Below are positions 47,402 to 60,070 of a stretch of DNA of 64,000 nucleotides, one piece after another. Below the pieces are notes generated by a model that did no database searches, was not told the origin of the DNA, and saw only the letters and a list, made by a program, of their open reading frames with translations. The DNA comes from Syncephalis fuscata (lineage: Eukaryota; Zoopagomycota; Zoopagomycetes; Zoopagales; Piptocephalidaceae): the NCBI GenBank assembly GCA_025786725.1, contig JAHLTZ010000061.1:1-64000 (forward strand). Direction: 5' to 3'. Every line of letters starts with the position of its first letter. Position 1 is the stretch's first letter. Both the position numbers and the translations under genes were made by a program.

Positions 47402-48942
47402 TTAAGCAGATGAAGTGGCAGCCATGTAAAAGTGAATGGACCCATCTTCACCGGCTGATACAAATCGTTTGCCATCCTCATTCCATGCTACAGACCAGAC
47501 CTTTAAATAAAGTATCTATTAGTTATGACTCTGTAGTAGTACTGGCCACTTACTGTGTCTTGATGTTCTTGTATCGTGTCAACGCATTGTCTTGCGCCCA
47601 AATCCCATACCTTAACCTTTCGATCGGTTGATCCACTTACAAGCTGTTGACCTGTACCGGCACATTGCAGTGTAGTAACCCAGCCTTGATGACCAGCCAG
47701 TGATGCTATTCTATTACCATGTCGACTATAATAGATGCCACTATTAGTACAATGGACATTAGTGATGGCACTGTTACCTACGCATCATATAAATGTATTC
47801 TTTGATCATCTGATCCAGTACATAGTAGACCGGATTCTGCATCAAATGTAATGGCTCGTACAGGCTTTGTATGATCTATTAATGCATATTACATAGCATT
47901 AGAGACAATTAGTCAATTGTATCTCTAATTAATCTAATGACTACCTTCAAACGAGTAAAGTAAACGTGACGATTGCACTTCCCATACTTGTACCGCACCA
48001 CTTTCTGTTCCACAAGCAACCATACTACCATCAGCACTCTGTAATTAAAAGCATATAAGTTATGGATCTATCTACAATACATATACTATATACTATATAA
48101 TAGATAGATATAATAGATAGATATAAAGGATACGTAGGCTAGTGACATGCCAAACTTTCCTTTGCCTTCAAGTGTCGCTAATAGTTCACCATTGTCGGTC
48201 TGCCATAAATGAATGGCTCCAGTACGTGAAGTGGCAGCAATTTGTACAGCATCTGGTGAGAAACGAGCACACCAAGCTTCTCCTAAATATAAATATAAGT
48301 ATAAATATTTAAAAAGTTAAATAGTCAATAGTATCGTATTATCAATATTACCTGGACCGGCTTCAATGGTTCGTTGTAATCTACCTTCATTGACATCATA
48401 AATACGTAATTTATGATCCATACTAGTACTCAATGCAGCTATAACATATTAGATTAGATTAATCATATAACCTATCATGTTACTTACTAGTGCCTGTATG
48501 ATTAACATCCACACTAACAATGGCCAGTAGCGCATCTTTCCATTCATGCTGTAACTTTCCATCAATAGCATTCCTAGTTATTAATATATTAATACAAAGT
48601 TAATAGATTATATAATAACCTACCAACAACGTACTACTTGATCAACACCACCCGATATAATAGCGTTATTTGGATTATACCAGGCCACCGACCATACACC
48701 ATCCTCATGCGCTATTCAAATAGATATATTAATGGATATATTAACAGTATTGTCGTTAGTATTGTCGTTAGTATTGACGTGGCTTTAATCATTGGTATAT
48801 AGTCTATGACTTCTACCTTTTTCTACGGTTCGTTCCGATAAATATTGAACAATAGAAGTTGGCTATTTAGATATAATATACACGTAATATAAATATAAAT
48901 ATAAATACAAGTTACAGTTGAATATAAATAAACACTTGCCAT
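47402..48942 (-). CDS. SKI8: WD40 protein Ski8/WDR61
   Basis: Seven-bladed WD40 adaptor of the Ski complex (cytoplasmic exosome cofactor), and in many species of Paf1C. The first coding exon is only the ATG (48940-48942) with a GC donor; the next gives PTSIVQYLSERTVEK. WD repeats follow: AHEDGVWSVAWYNPNNAIIS, ALSTSMDHKLRIYDVNEGRL, WCARFSPDAVQIAATSRTGA, MSLAYSADGSMVACGTESGA, RAITFDAESGLLCTGSDDQR, QQLVSGSTDRKVKVWDLGAR and WSVAWNEDGKRFVSAGEDGS. The pair STDRKVKVWDLGARQCVDTI and EHQDTVWSVAWN closely matches WDR61 blades. Ends FYMAATSSA with TAA 47402-47404. About eleven exons. Divergent from the M13 peptidase gene across 146 bp. Confidence 0.88.
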
Positions 48943-49088
48943 ACTGATTCAATGAAAATAAACGAGTAAAAGGAAAGAGTTTATTGAATTCAGTATGTTT
49001 ATAGAATACAAGTATTACTTTTCTTTTGTTATTTACTATTACTATTCTACTGTTATAGTATCAACGCTACTATAGAACAGTCTATACC

Positions 49089-52000
49089 ATGTCACACTCT
49101 TCTGCTGGCGGTCATCGTTCAGACCGTGTACCAATGCGCCCACTACGAGTTAACGACGACGTGGATGGTGAAGACGGAGAGGAGAACGAAGACTTGACTG
49201 TCTATACCGCCAATGACCGTAATACCTATATCCATGTTGAAGATCACGATGACAGCAGTGTTGACGAAGGCTTATTCGACGACGACGACAACGACGACGA
49301 CTTCTTCGATCCTGGTATGTCTACACGGCCAAAGAATCGATTATCGCATCGAATAAATACCGATACAGTGACGCGACCATGGCAATCGTTAAAGCAGCGC
49401 GGCGTACAACGTTCCTGTCTGGCAGGCTGTGCTTATTATTTAGACGAGACAGACCGTGGTCCTATCGAGAACGTTTATTACTAGCAGTGGCTGCCATTCT
49501 ACTAGTAGCCTTTATTATTGTAATAGCTATACTACTAGCGAGTACACAATCAGCACCAGTTGATACTAAACAAATAGACACAACAGTGAAAACACACGAG
49601 GTAACCAATTAAAAGTATTTAAGTATTTATTAATTATAATGTAGTTTAATAATCAAACGGCCTGTCAAACGAAAGCTTGTTTAGAAACAGCAGCTGAATT
49701 GCTGTTGGATATGAACACCACTGTCGATCCATGTACCGACTTTTATGCCTATGCTTGTGATGGATGGATAACCAATAATCCACTGCCAGATTCAAAGTCT
49801 AGATTGACCCGATTCGATGTATTACATAAGAAGAATAGAGCTATTGTTAGAACAATACTTGAAGGAGATCAGTCGCCACTTAGGACATCTAATGAATCAA
49901 CAGAAGTCATTGCTGCAGATGCGCGTAATCTAGATCGATTACGTGTGGTGTATCGGGCCTGTGCTAATGATGCTCAAGTGGATAGTCGACGTACTGTGCC
50001 AATACGTAATTTATTAGCGGTAGCCAAGAAGCCATTTAGCGGTATAAGTAAGTCGACGGATAGTAGACTGTAGTCATCTAATACTCTAACGATAGATGAG
50101 AATTCAACGACACCTGAAGCATTGGCACAAGGACTGGCTCATTTATCAGTAATTGGTATTGAAGGACCATTGGCCTGGGATGCAGAGATTGATGCCAAGA
50201 ATTCGACACAGTATATTATGCGATTCCATCAATCGGGCATTGGTCTTAGTGATACGGGTGCTTATCGTCGACCGGCCGCCATTAGTTCCTACAAGTATCA
50301 AATAGCTCGACTATTTGCGCGTATTCTTAACGATATGCCTGGTGAAAATGTGAATGAAATTGAGCCATGGGTACGCGATGCGAGTCAGTTAGTGGCAGAT
50401 TTTGAAGTAGAACTGGCCAGTCGATTTATGTCACAGTAAGTCTGTTGGATTTGCTAATTAAGCCGCTAATCTATTGTGTAGGACCGATAAAGATGATCCG
50501 GATAAGAGTTATCATGCTATGACATTAGGCGAATTGGCCGATATTATACCATCAGTGGATATAGTTGTATTTATAAAGACCCTCCAAGATGAATTTATAG
50601 ATAACTCTATTGGCGAATCTAGTCGTAGAAAGTTACTCGACCCATTACCGAAGATTAATCGAGATACGATTATTACTGTGGCTTCTGTAGAGTATATCAA
50701 AAGCTTGGAAGAGTTACTAAAGAAGACACCGCCCATGACATTGCATTGGTATTTGCTATGGCGCGTTATTGTCACTTTTGGTGATTCATTGGATGCAGAA
50801 ACGGCCCTACTTGTACGGGAACTTGGTGCCCTAGTGAGTGGTGTTCATTCAAAGATAGAAGCACGTCGACAAGACTGTATTACATGGATAGAGAATGAAT
50901 TCTCGCCACTAATAGGCCGTTATTTTGTTATGCAGCAACTATCAGGCAAGTAGAAGGTGTAGTTATTGGCATTGAATAGCTAATTATTGGAGCAGATAAG
51001 GCACTTGAGACGGTGCAGAATTTGACGGAGCAGTTACGCGATTCGTTTGTTACACGGGCCCGTGAACTTGACTGGCTTGATAATGATACACGCGATAAGG
51101 CAATTGAAAAGGTATGGTCAATATAGATATGGCAAAACTATTTACTAATGCTATGATATGAATAGGCCCATTTAATGACGTTAAAGATTGGTGCGCCTAG
51201 TTATCCCGATACGCGTTCGGCGATTGATTTGAATGCTTATTATGAAGCATTTCCAATGAATGTAACACATCATTTTGAGAATGCCGTGGCCATTCAAAAG
51301 TTTGAGAAGCGACGGCAATATATGAGTTGAATCGTGGGGTGCACCAAGGAGAATGGACTATGCCTGCATCAAGTGTTAATATGTACTATGTAAGTACTAT
51401 GTTATTGCATTAATGTGTTCTAATATGTGGCATGATAGTCTCGTTCTCGTAACTCTATTGTAGTGCCAGCAGGTAATTAATTAACACAGTAAAAGTGAAT
51501 TATGATATATATATATTATTATTATTATTGTTATAGGTATTTTACAGTCACCATTTTATGATGAAAGGCATGCGGATTATTTTAGTTATGGATCATTGGG
51601 CATGTTTATTGCCCATGAATTATCGGTAAGTGTACTGTGTTAGGATACTTGTCTATTTATTAAACTATTTGTAGCATGCATTTGATAATCAAGGACGTAA
51701 ATATGATGGTAAAGGTCTATATAGGGATGTAAGTAAAGTAATAAGTGTTGGTTAATGTATTAATATATATATATATATATATTATGATTAGTGGTGGTCA
51801 CAAAAGACCAAGAATAGATTTGAAGAAAAGGCCAGCTGTTTCTCGGCACAATATGCTCGTTATACAATTGATGGACCGGATGGAGCTCGATTAAGAATTA
51901 ATGGCAAATTAACACTAGCTGAGATTATGGCCGGTAAGTTTATATATTGGATATTTACTATTAATTTATTAATTACTTTATTACTACGATTGATTTTACT

Positions 52001-52439
52001 ATTAGATAATACGGGGTAAGTTGGTGTATTTGTTAATATATATATCTATATATTCATTGATGTAACAATACTTTATAGTTTAAGTCAGGCTTATCGAGCA
52101 TGGCAAACGGCAGTAAATAATAAGACGTTAATAACTAAAGCGGAAATGCTGCCTGGATTCCCGAATGAAGCAACACACGAACAATTATTCTTTCTTAATT
52201 TTGGTCGATCGTTTTGCAATGTTATTCGACCGGAACATGCGCTAGAACGTGTAAGTAATACCAGAATAGGACGATAGTAGTATAAACTAATATTTGTTGA
52301 CTAGATTCACACTGATACACATCCACCTATGAAGCATCGGGTCAATGGAGCACTTAAAAACAATCAGCAGTTTGCCGATGCCTACCAATGTGCAAGTGGA
52401 TCACCAATGAATCCTGTCAAAAAGTGCCAGTTATGGTAA
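49089..52439 (+). CDS. M13 zinc metallopeptidase (neprilysin/ECE-like)
   Basis: Type II membrane peptidase. Acidic cytosolic N-terminus (MSHSSAGGHRSDRVPMRPLR), one membrane segment (LLLAVAAILLVAFIIVIAIL), then the ectodomain starting TVDPCTDFYAYACDGWITNN, the M13 hallmark. Catalytic parts: NSIVVPAGILQSPFYDERHA, the HExxH zinc site in IAHELSHAFDNQGRKYDGKG, and the third-ligand motif EIMADNTG, whose Asp lies on a 10-nt micro-exon (52006-52015). The C-terminus is MNPVKKCQLW, the CxxW end typical of M13. Breaks: a one-base frame change between the acidic part and the membrane segment (about 49380-49440), an in-frame TAG at 50071-50073, and a one-base change near 51307 (AA run) before ELNRGVHQGEWTMPASSVNM. 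Family assignment is secure; substrate unknown. Confidence 0.9.
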
Positions 52440-53075
52440 TCGGTATTGTTTAATAAATATAGTATTAGCACTTATTATGTAATTATTAATATATATATAT
52501 ATGTATGTATGTATGTATATATTAATTGACACAACTAGTAGCTATCAAATTTTAACTAGAATTAATAATTTAAAATGTATATTCAATTGAACTCGTAGTA
52601 ATATAATATGCTTTACTAATAACTGATTAAATATACAGCTTGTTTTTTAACTTTTTATTTTTGTTATTTATTCATTACCCCACTCTATTGTTACCATATT
52701 TAGTAATACAAATTATTGATTTTTCTCACGATTCTATACATTGAATGAGACTATATGACATGACAATAAATAAATAGTAATCATATTTAAACAGCTTCTA
52801 TATTTTTTACTTATTTAATATAACTTTATTATTGCTAAACAGATAAAAGAAAGTAATAATTTGACACAAACATCCACTATACTATAGTCATAGATAGTCG
52901 ATTATAAAAAGAGGGATAATAGTTTAACAAATCACTAGCCATGTTATTTGATATCCATTGCCTTATGAATTGTCAACTTAATCAACCACTATCTATGACT
53001 TATAATGAATTAATACTTATTAAACATATTATATAGATGTTTAATGTTTAATCAACGCATAGAATAGCGTGTTCA
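52440..53075. other. AT-rich convergent intergenic region
   Basis: Between the ends of the M13 peptidase gene (+) and the RING ligase gene (-). Contains an AT/GTAT microsatellite at about 52488-52520. No coding sequence seen. Confidence 0.5.
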
Positions 53076-54648
53076 TTAATCCAACGGCTCTTGAGATAGA
53101 TGCGATCCATACGGTGAACCTGTAGCCGCGGGTTCATCAGTTGTTGCTGTTGCTGTTGCTGTTGATGCCATATCCGCTCGACATACTGGACAAGTGGAGG
53201 ACTGTTTAAGCCAAGGTCGAATACAATCATCATGGTACTGATGTCGACATGGTAATTGACGGGCCTCATCACCACAGGCAAACTCATCTTTACATACTGC
53301 ACAGTCAGGCATGCCATCTGTATAATTAGACACATCCTTGATAATATTAACAGGCAATTGGTCGATCACTTCATCAGTGACACCAGTTTGAGCATGAGGA
53401 TTACTAGATAGTGTCATTTAGTATTAATTAGTACTTTTAATGTTACAACACCTACGTTCCCATTTGATTCATAATATTTGTAACAATATCATCCATAGCT
53501 GCTGATGTTCTAGCATGCCCTTGACTTATATCTGCGTTACGCATCATTGACCTAGTCATTGATATTAATACATTGTATTCGATACTGCTTCAGCTCTATT
53601 AAATAACTTACTCCATTAGTGCACTCATATCGCCAAACATTTCAGTAAATGATTGAGTACTTCTTTGTCCTTCATTCTGGCCAGTTCCCGATGTAGTTGT
53701 GTTGCCGCTGGCAGTAAATGTCGGTCCCATAGGCGTGAATTGCCAAGTGGGCCCACTGGATCCATTATTTGAACTGCTATATGCAAATGCACCAGTATAG
53801 ATCCCATTCCAGGGAGTCCGACTATTATCAGTGGATGGTTCTTCTGGTGCACTATTTACAGGCTCTGTAGTTCCTGTATCCGATCTCATATTTGATAGAT
53901 GGGACACGAATGAACTGCCCATATTCCACATTCTACCTAGAAATGAAGTATTTGCGGTATTTGCGGTATTGGTGTTATTCGTATCATTTTGAGCATTTTC
54001 AGTCTCTGATTGTCTAATGCGTCCTCCTACAAACCGATCAACCTCAGCCATTGTTTCTTCAAAGCTGGTGCTCGCATTTACTCGATTTAATAGATTATTT
54101 AATTCGGGTGTGTCGAATTGAGAAAAGTCCGTTGAGTGCGTCTATAGCTATTATTCCCATCGGCACCTGTAGTTGATCTTGATTGGCCTATATAACGTCA
54201 ATTAGACTGTTATTATTGAAATGCTCATTTAATGTCTTACCAGTATTGCCATAGTAATTGAAATTGAGATCATAGCCTTGATTAAGAAGTGTTTGTTCGG
54301 CATCACGTAGTATATCAGCCATATTTAAGCTTCTTGGCACCGTTGAAGTTGTTGAAGCTCTTGGTGCTGCTGGAATTGTTGGCGCCGGTGGAGCAGTGGC
54401 ATAAAATCTTGAGGCATATTGTCTGCTTCAATCTATAAATAGCATAGTTAATAAAGTAGCTGTTAGACTGTTACAAATAAAGTGTCATACATGCTTACCT
54501 GTTCTACAAACTCGTTATGACACACTGGACAAGTGGGTCCAGGAACGAACAGTGGTTGTATTTCAGTACTACATACATGACAGTAGTAAGTATTACCGTC
54601 AGCTGCCGCAGTTGTTGTTGTTGTTGTTGGCCGTTCAGTGCTATCCAT
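53076..54648 (-). CDS. RING-H2 E3 ubiquitin ligase, RNF115/RNF126-like
   Basis: Cytosolic E3 ligase with an N-terminal zinc finger and C-terminal RING-H2. First ATG 54646-54648 (MDSTERPTTTTTTAAADGNT), then YYCHVCSTEIQPLFVPGPTC and PVCHNEFVEQ, matching the C-x2-C...C-x2-C finger of RNF126/BCA2. A disordered Pro/Thr/Asn middle follows. The last exons read PHAQTGVTDEVIDQLPVNII, then the RING-H2 CAVCKDEFACGDEARQLPCR, HQYHDDCIRPWLKQ, SSTCPVCRADM. One-base frame breaks occur in a four-base T/A run at 54401-54404 (before YATAPPAPTIPAAP) and near 54122-54132 (before DFSQFDTPELNNLLNRVN). Architecture matches the family; the breaks affect only the middle. Confidence 0.88.
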
Positions 54649-55118
54649 AGTGGTGGTGTCTAGCAAGTCTGCCCAGTAATCGCTCTGTTTAACAGGTTTG
54701 AAGTAGATGTGTACGATACAACAAACAAACTATCTAGTTACAACGAACGTCGTGAAACTAGGCTGACAACAACTACGCCGATAGAAGGTTAAAAAATACA
54801 AAATTGAGCAATACACTAGCTGGAGCTGTTGTGACAATAACAAAAGTGCAAGCAAGTTAAAATAGAAGTGACGATAGTACGAAGAACAGTAAGTGGGTGA
54901 GACACAAAGAGATAGAGAGATAGAAACAGAAATAGAGAAATAAGGAGAAGGATAAGCCATCAATATAGAGTGAATACCAAATATCCAATTTAGACAATTA
55001 TTTATTTGACTAATACGTACACAACGTGTACCACTGTCACCTATTCTTTTCTATTATTCGCCTATTTCGTTCAACACAATATACAGTCTATTGTACTAGT
55101 TAAATACATTAAATTGCT

Positions 55119-56473
55119 ATGGAAGCAATTACACTGCATGCTTGTCAGTCCGATGACCCGTTAAATGAATTGTCATTTGCTAAAGGCGACTTATTAATTG
55201 CAGGTAAGCAGTGGGCCTATATTATAATAGTATAGAGTACTAATGTAATAAACGGCGTTAGTAAAGCCTTCTCCTACAGACGATGGCTGGTATGAAGCAA
55301 CACTTGGTCGTACTGGAGAACGTGGTCTTGTCCCTTGCAATTATGTAAAAATAATTACTGAAAAGAAAGTAAGTAGCGTTGTCAAGTATGACTATCAGTG
55401 TTTATTGATATGTAAAACATGAATTATTATAGGCACCACCAAAACCACCTGTTCGTAAAAAGAAGCCTGTAATTCAGCCATCAGATAACAATGATACGAA
55501 TACAGCGATCCCTTCTACTACTACTATCAATTCTACTACTCATACTGCAGAATCAGGTATAGATACTGATTCATTGCCTCATACGGCATTTGGTGTAGTA
55601 TTGCGACCTACAAGACCACCACCGCCATCAACAACAACCAATGATACAGCTGTAGTAGAATTACCTACTAAAAGTAAACGACCGGCACCACCACCACCAA
55701 GAAAGTCTTCATTGGCTCATCAACCATCTAATGGTGTATTATCTGAATTAGTATCGTCATCTACACTGTCACATCAAACATCGAATAATTCATTTGATAG
55801 TTCAATTACAATGGTTGATTCATCACCAATGCCTAGTTTACCACCACGCCCATTAGCACGACCACAGAATAGTGAACCATCATTAGATTCAAGTAGTGCA
55901 CAATCCATACGTCGTGCATCATCGGCCTCTTTCCCCCCACCACGTCCACCTAAGCCCAGTGCAACATTGAAACAACAGCAACAACGTACTTACTAACTGT
56001 ATAGTATTTAATCATTTAACTAACAGTTTATTTAATTTATTTATTTAGATATAGATTTACCTAGAATTAATGGTATTGCTAACGAGACGCTAAAACGATA
56101 TGTTACAGCATTTGATGCATGGGATAGAGATAAAGATGGTTATCTGGATGGTAATTAATAACTGGTGGTTTAACATTAAATGTAGTAATTAATTATATGA
56201 TTTAGGCTATGAAGTACGGGCATTTTGGCGTCAAAGTCGATTAAATCGTACAGAATTACGAAAAATATGGTAAATGTTAATTAGAATGACTTTTTGTTAC
56301 TAATTTGTTATTAATCTATCTTCGTTATTAATCTATTTAGGACATTGGCTGATAGAGATACTGATGGACGATTAAATCATCGAGAATTTTGTATTGGTAC
56401 TTGGTTAATTGATGAACGGTTACGTGGTCAAAAGATACCAAATACACTGCCTGTTACTATGATATTTGAATAA
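55119..56473 (+). CDS. SH3 and EH domain adaptor, endocytic type
   Basis: Starts at ATG 55119 with an SH3 domain (MEAITLHACQSDDPLNELSF, then AKGDLLIAVKPSPTDDGWYE, GRTGERGLVPCNYVKI) over three exons. A Pro-rich linker of about 200 residues holds several PxxP-type clusters (KRPAPPPPRKS, PSLPPRPLARP, PPPRPPKP). The C-terminal exons encode an Eps15-homology EF-hand module: ETLKRYVTAFDAWDRDKDGY, LDGYEVRAFWRQSRLNRTEL, IWTLADRDTDGRLNHREFCI. Stop TAA 56471-56473. SH3 plus Pro-rich plus C-terminal EH suggests an actin/endocytosis adaptor that binds NPF ligands; I do not know a named orthologue with exactly this order. It converges with QCR2 (106 bp between stops). Confidence 0.85.
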
Positions 56474-56579
56474 AAAAGAGTCTTTATCATCTTGATGGTC
56501 CAAACCAACGAAGGAACAATGAGAGAAAGAGTGGAACAAGCGAGAACAGTAGTTAGAAAACGACATGTCGACGGAAGAA

Positions 56580-58283
56580 TTAGAAGCCAAGTTCATCGGC
56601 AAATGGCAAATCGTGTGGATTGCCGGCAGCGACCAATGAAGGACGTGTGGCAAGAAGACGACGAGCAAGCTATTTTAATAATAAATATTATATAATAGAT
56701 GTAATATAGTTAGTATATGTATGATGATTTATCTACAAATTACTTACGCCTACAATTTCCGTTGATTGGACTGAAGCAATGGTAGAGACGGCATCGGCCA
56801 CTGAGGTGGATCGACCAGTGGTAGTTACCTAAATAGAGTATATGCATTAATATATGCATTATATAGTATCGTTATTGCTAGGTTACTTACTTCTTGGCCT
56901 AGCTTGGTCAAACGAGCATCCATAGAGTCTACAGTATCGGCTGTTTCAAAACGAGCAGTAGCAAGTGCACGAGCGATTGCCTCAGCCTCAACTTGGCCAT
57001 CAGCCACCTTACGCAATTCGGCTACAACTTCATGAACCGCAGAGCGGATGTTGTCTGCTGGTGCATAGGTAACGAGTCCAAATAGAGCAGCATCTGAATA
57101 CTCTAGATTCAAGCCACGTACTTCACCGCCGTGTTGATGAGCTACACGAGCCAATGGGCTTTGGCCATTCGCCCACTTGAGACGCTTCTCGCCACCTAAT
57201 AGATGGCGAAGTGCACGCGCTGTTACCCGGTCGGTAATCGACTCAACTGGGAAGGCTAGTGCGCATACAGCGTTGCCTGAAGCAATGGCGGCCGCACTAT
57301 CCAAGTGCAAGTCACCACCGTGGTATTTAGAGGCTATAGAGGTAGGCTGTGGTGCAAGATTAAATCCGGCAAATATACTTTCCAAAGCCTCAACAAGAGC
57401 TGCATGCTCAACACCGTGACCAACAACCGTCAAGCCAGACAGATTGGCAAGTTGGAAATGACGTATAGCATCGGCAGAGACCGAAGCACTGGTGGGTGCA
57501 TATAGCGAGTTGCCCAATCCTGTGCGATAGGCAACACGGTGTAGTGCATCCAATACAACAATAGTAGGATTGGCCAAAGCAGCGTTTGTTTCGGCCTGTA
57601 CTTGTGAGCGTACCTCAGCCAGTTCATAGTGGGCGAATTTAGGCTTAGTCACCGCATCTGAAAGTACTTCAGCAAAATAGGCCCTATTAAGGCGTCTAAT
57701 TAACTGTATCAACGAATAAAATAGTACTTACCAATCGCCACGAAGGAAACGAGCACGATATGAAATAGATTCGCGAGATGCATCTGAGTAGAGAATGGCA
57801 CCTTGAAGTTCCGCTTCACGTGCAATACGGAAGGCTGTACGCTTATCGCTTGTCTAAATAGCAAACAAATAATTAGATCACAAGATCAAGGGGCAGATTC
57901 AGCGAGTATATTAACCACAAGTAGCAACATAGCCAGTATACTAACTAACGACGTTTAAATCGCTGCATCGCGTCTATGACACGTACCTTAAAAGCGTAGT
58001 TTTTTAGATAATGAGCTAGACCGATGGTTTCGGAGCTTTCATGGCGAGCACCAGCGTTTAGCACAAGAGATAGACCGGCGGCGGGAGAGGCCAGATCGTC
58101 GTAAGTAGCCACTCTAATTCCTTGGGCTGTCTTTGATATTTGGGCTTGAGCTGTGCCTACCGCACTGGCAGTATGAGGCGCGGCATCACGCTGTGCGGCC
58201 GCGGTAGCAGCACTGGCCGACGCGTAAGTACGGGCCGATCGTGTAACTGCGGCAAAAGCAGACAAACGACGAGTGGCCAACAT
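56580..58283 (-). CDS. QCR2: cytochrome bc1 complex core protein 2 (QCR2)
   Basis: Structural core subunit of respiratory complex III, on the mitochondrial matrix side. ATG 58281-58283 opens an Ala/Arg/Ser presequence (MLATRRLSAFAAVTRSARTY). The M16-like fold follows: LSLVLNAGARHESSETIGLA, HYLKNYAFK, RTAFRIAREAELQGAILYSD, SISYRARFLRGDW. Where active processing peptidases have HxxEH, this reads AHYLKNYAF, so the zinc site is lost, as in core protein 2. The second half contains GLTVVGHGVEHAALVEAL and QHGGEVRGLNLEYSDAALF. The C-terminus is RRLLATRPSLVAAGNPHDLP, FADELGF, stop TAA 56580-56582. Five exons, all in frame. Confidence 0.92.
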
Positions 58284-58820
58284 GACGACGATTGATAGTC
58301 AGAAATAGCTGACAACAACACAACAGCAAAAAAGTAAATGAGTAAAGTAGAAAGAAAAGGATTTCCTCATCTTAACTGTTGTTCACTCGTTTCGTGTCCA
58401 TCGTATAGTGCGTGTATCTCTCTGTGTGTGTATAGATATAATTGTATTGTGTGTGTGTTCATAACTAATCGGGTAGAAGCGGAAGGCATCAATAAGAAAC
58501 TGTAATATTATTATTACTTTTTGACGTCATGAATTAATTTATAGTAAACATTTAAAATGCTTATAAAAATACTTGTCGTTTATTACTATATGTTAGTAAA
58601 TATCTATGTTATATATGTTATATATATATATTAGTAATAGAATAAAAAGTATGCCATCTTTTCTATTATTAAATTAAGTTTTGGGTAACTATGGCAGATA
58701 ACAAATGTTTATTATTACATTTGACATTGTAATTCATCTAACTTACTTTTTCTTATTGAATTATTACACTTTTTGTCTATTATTATAGCTAGCAAACAAA
58801 AGACAGATAGTATTACAGCA

Positions 58821-59860
58821 ATGACAACAACAGTTTCAGTTAAAGACACATTTGAAGTCATACGTGCCACGCTGGATACTCATGTTAGTAAGAAAAAGCG
58901 AATAGCTTGTCTTCTTTGCTGAATGTATGTCTAACGTGTTAATAGCATGATAGACGCGAGAGATTGGTCAAATGTTCACGGTAGAGCTTTGTATATTTGT
59001 ATTTAACCTATTAACTATGGCAGTTAGAGATATTACCGTAGCTAGTAAACGACTTATCTTTGCCCTACATCGGTAAGTAATATAATTATAATTATTGTGA
59101 TTATTATTATAATAAAACACTATTAGTATGTTGGCAGAACAGTCGGCCGAATCGATTACTACAAAGACACAGTCATCGTGCGATGATATTATGAAGCTAT
59201 TTAAGAAGATATCGGATGAATTAGCGCATAGTAACTTTCATTGGTAGGTAAAATATGATAAATAATAAACGCGTTAATAAATGGCTATTTAGTTATGAGC
59301 GCAGTATTACACCTGCTTTGGAAGAATTTATTGAAGGAATGGCCTGTCGTGTTTATTTGACTGAAAACCGATTAGTGACACTCGATGAGTTACGTGAACT
59401 GTTTGAGAAAGCTGAATGTCAGGTAAATAAGTTTATTTTGTTAAATAAAGCTATTTACATTTAAATAGCATATATTATTGACGGAAATGACGTATCTCTT
59501 GGGACTGGCCGACTTTACCGGTGAATTAATGCGAATGGCCATTAATGCTATAGCTGCGGGAGAGCGTACTATTGCACTAAAAGCGTGTAACTTTCTTCGG
59601 CCTATTGTACTTGGTAAGACGGTGGTATTATGGATAGTAGACTATACTGACGGACAAGAAGGTTTCGATGCGTTAATGCTCGATAGACATAGCGTGCATT
59701 CATTGAAGCAAAAGATGGAAACAATGCATACAAGTATGGATAAAGTAGAACGAGGTAGGCAGTTATTTTGTAGTAGGAATAATACTTATTATATGTAATA
59801 GCTTGCTGTTCACTATCTATTCGAGAATTAGAGGTGATAAAACAGCATAATATGGAATAA
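58821..59860 (+). CDS. translin-associated factor X (TRAX)
   Basis: Partner of translin in the C3PO endoribonuclease. Seven or so short exons from ATG 58821: VKDTFEVIRATLDTH, then HDRRERLVKCSRDITVASKR and LIFALHR (the DR-ERLVK-SRDIT-SKR-IF-LHR signature), ITPALEEFIEGMACRVYL, YLLGLADFTGELMRMAINAI, FDALMLDRHSVHSLKQKMET and MDKVERACCSLSIRELEVIK, stop TAA 59858-59860. LADFTGELMR together with the KVERAC end favours TRAX over translin itself. The acceptor before exon 3 was placed so that SRDIT is contiguous. No translin gene is seen in this window. Confidence 0.86.
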
Positions 59861-60070
59861 TTAGATCTATATTATCTGAATAATAATAGCAATAAAAGAC
59901 ATGGTAGTTAATAAACATGACAGAGTGAATCAATCTATTAACAAAGTAAATGTGTCTATTAACCAAACCGATTATTTATTAATAAAATGAATACAATTAT
60001 TAGTAAAATAAAATAATTTATTAATAGCGCGCGTATTAATGTAATATACTCTTTTAGGAAACGCGTCGCT

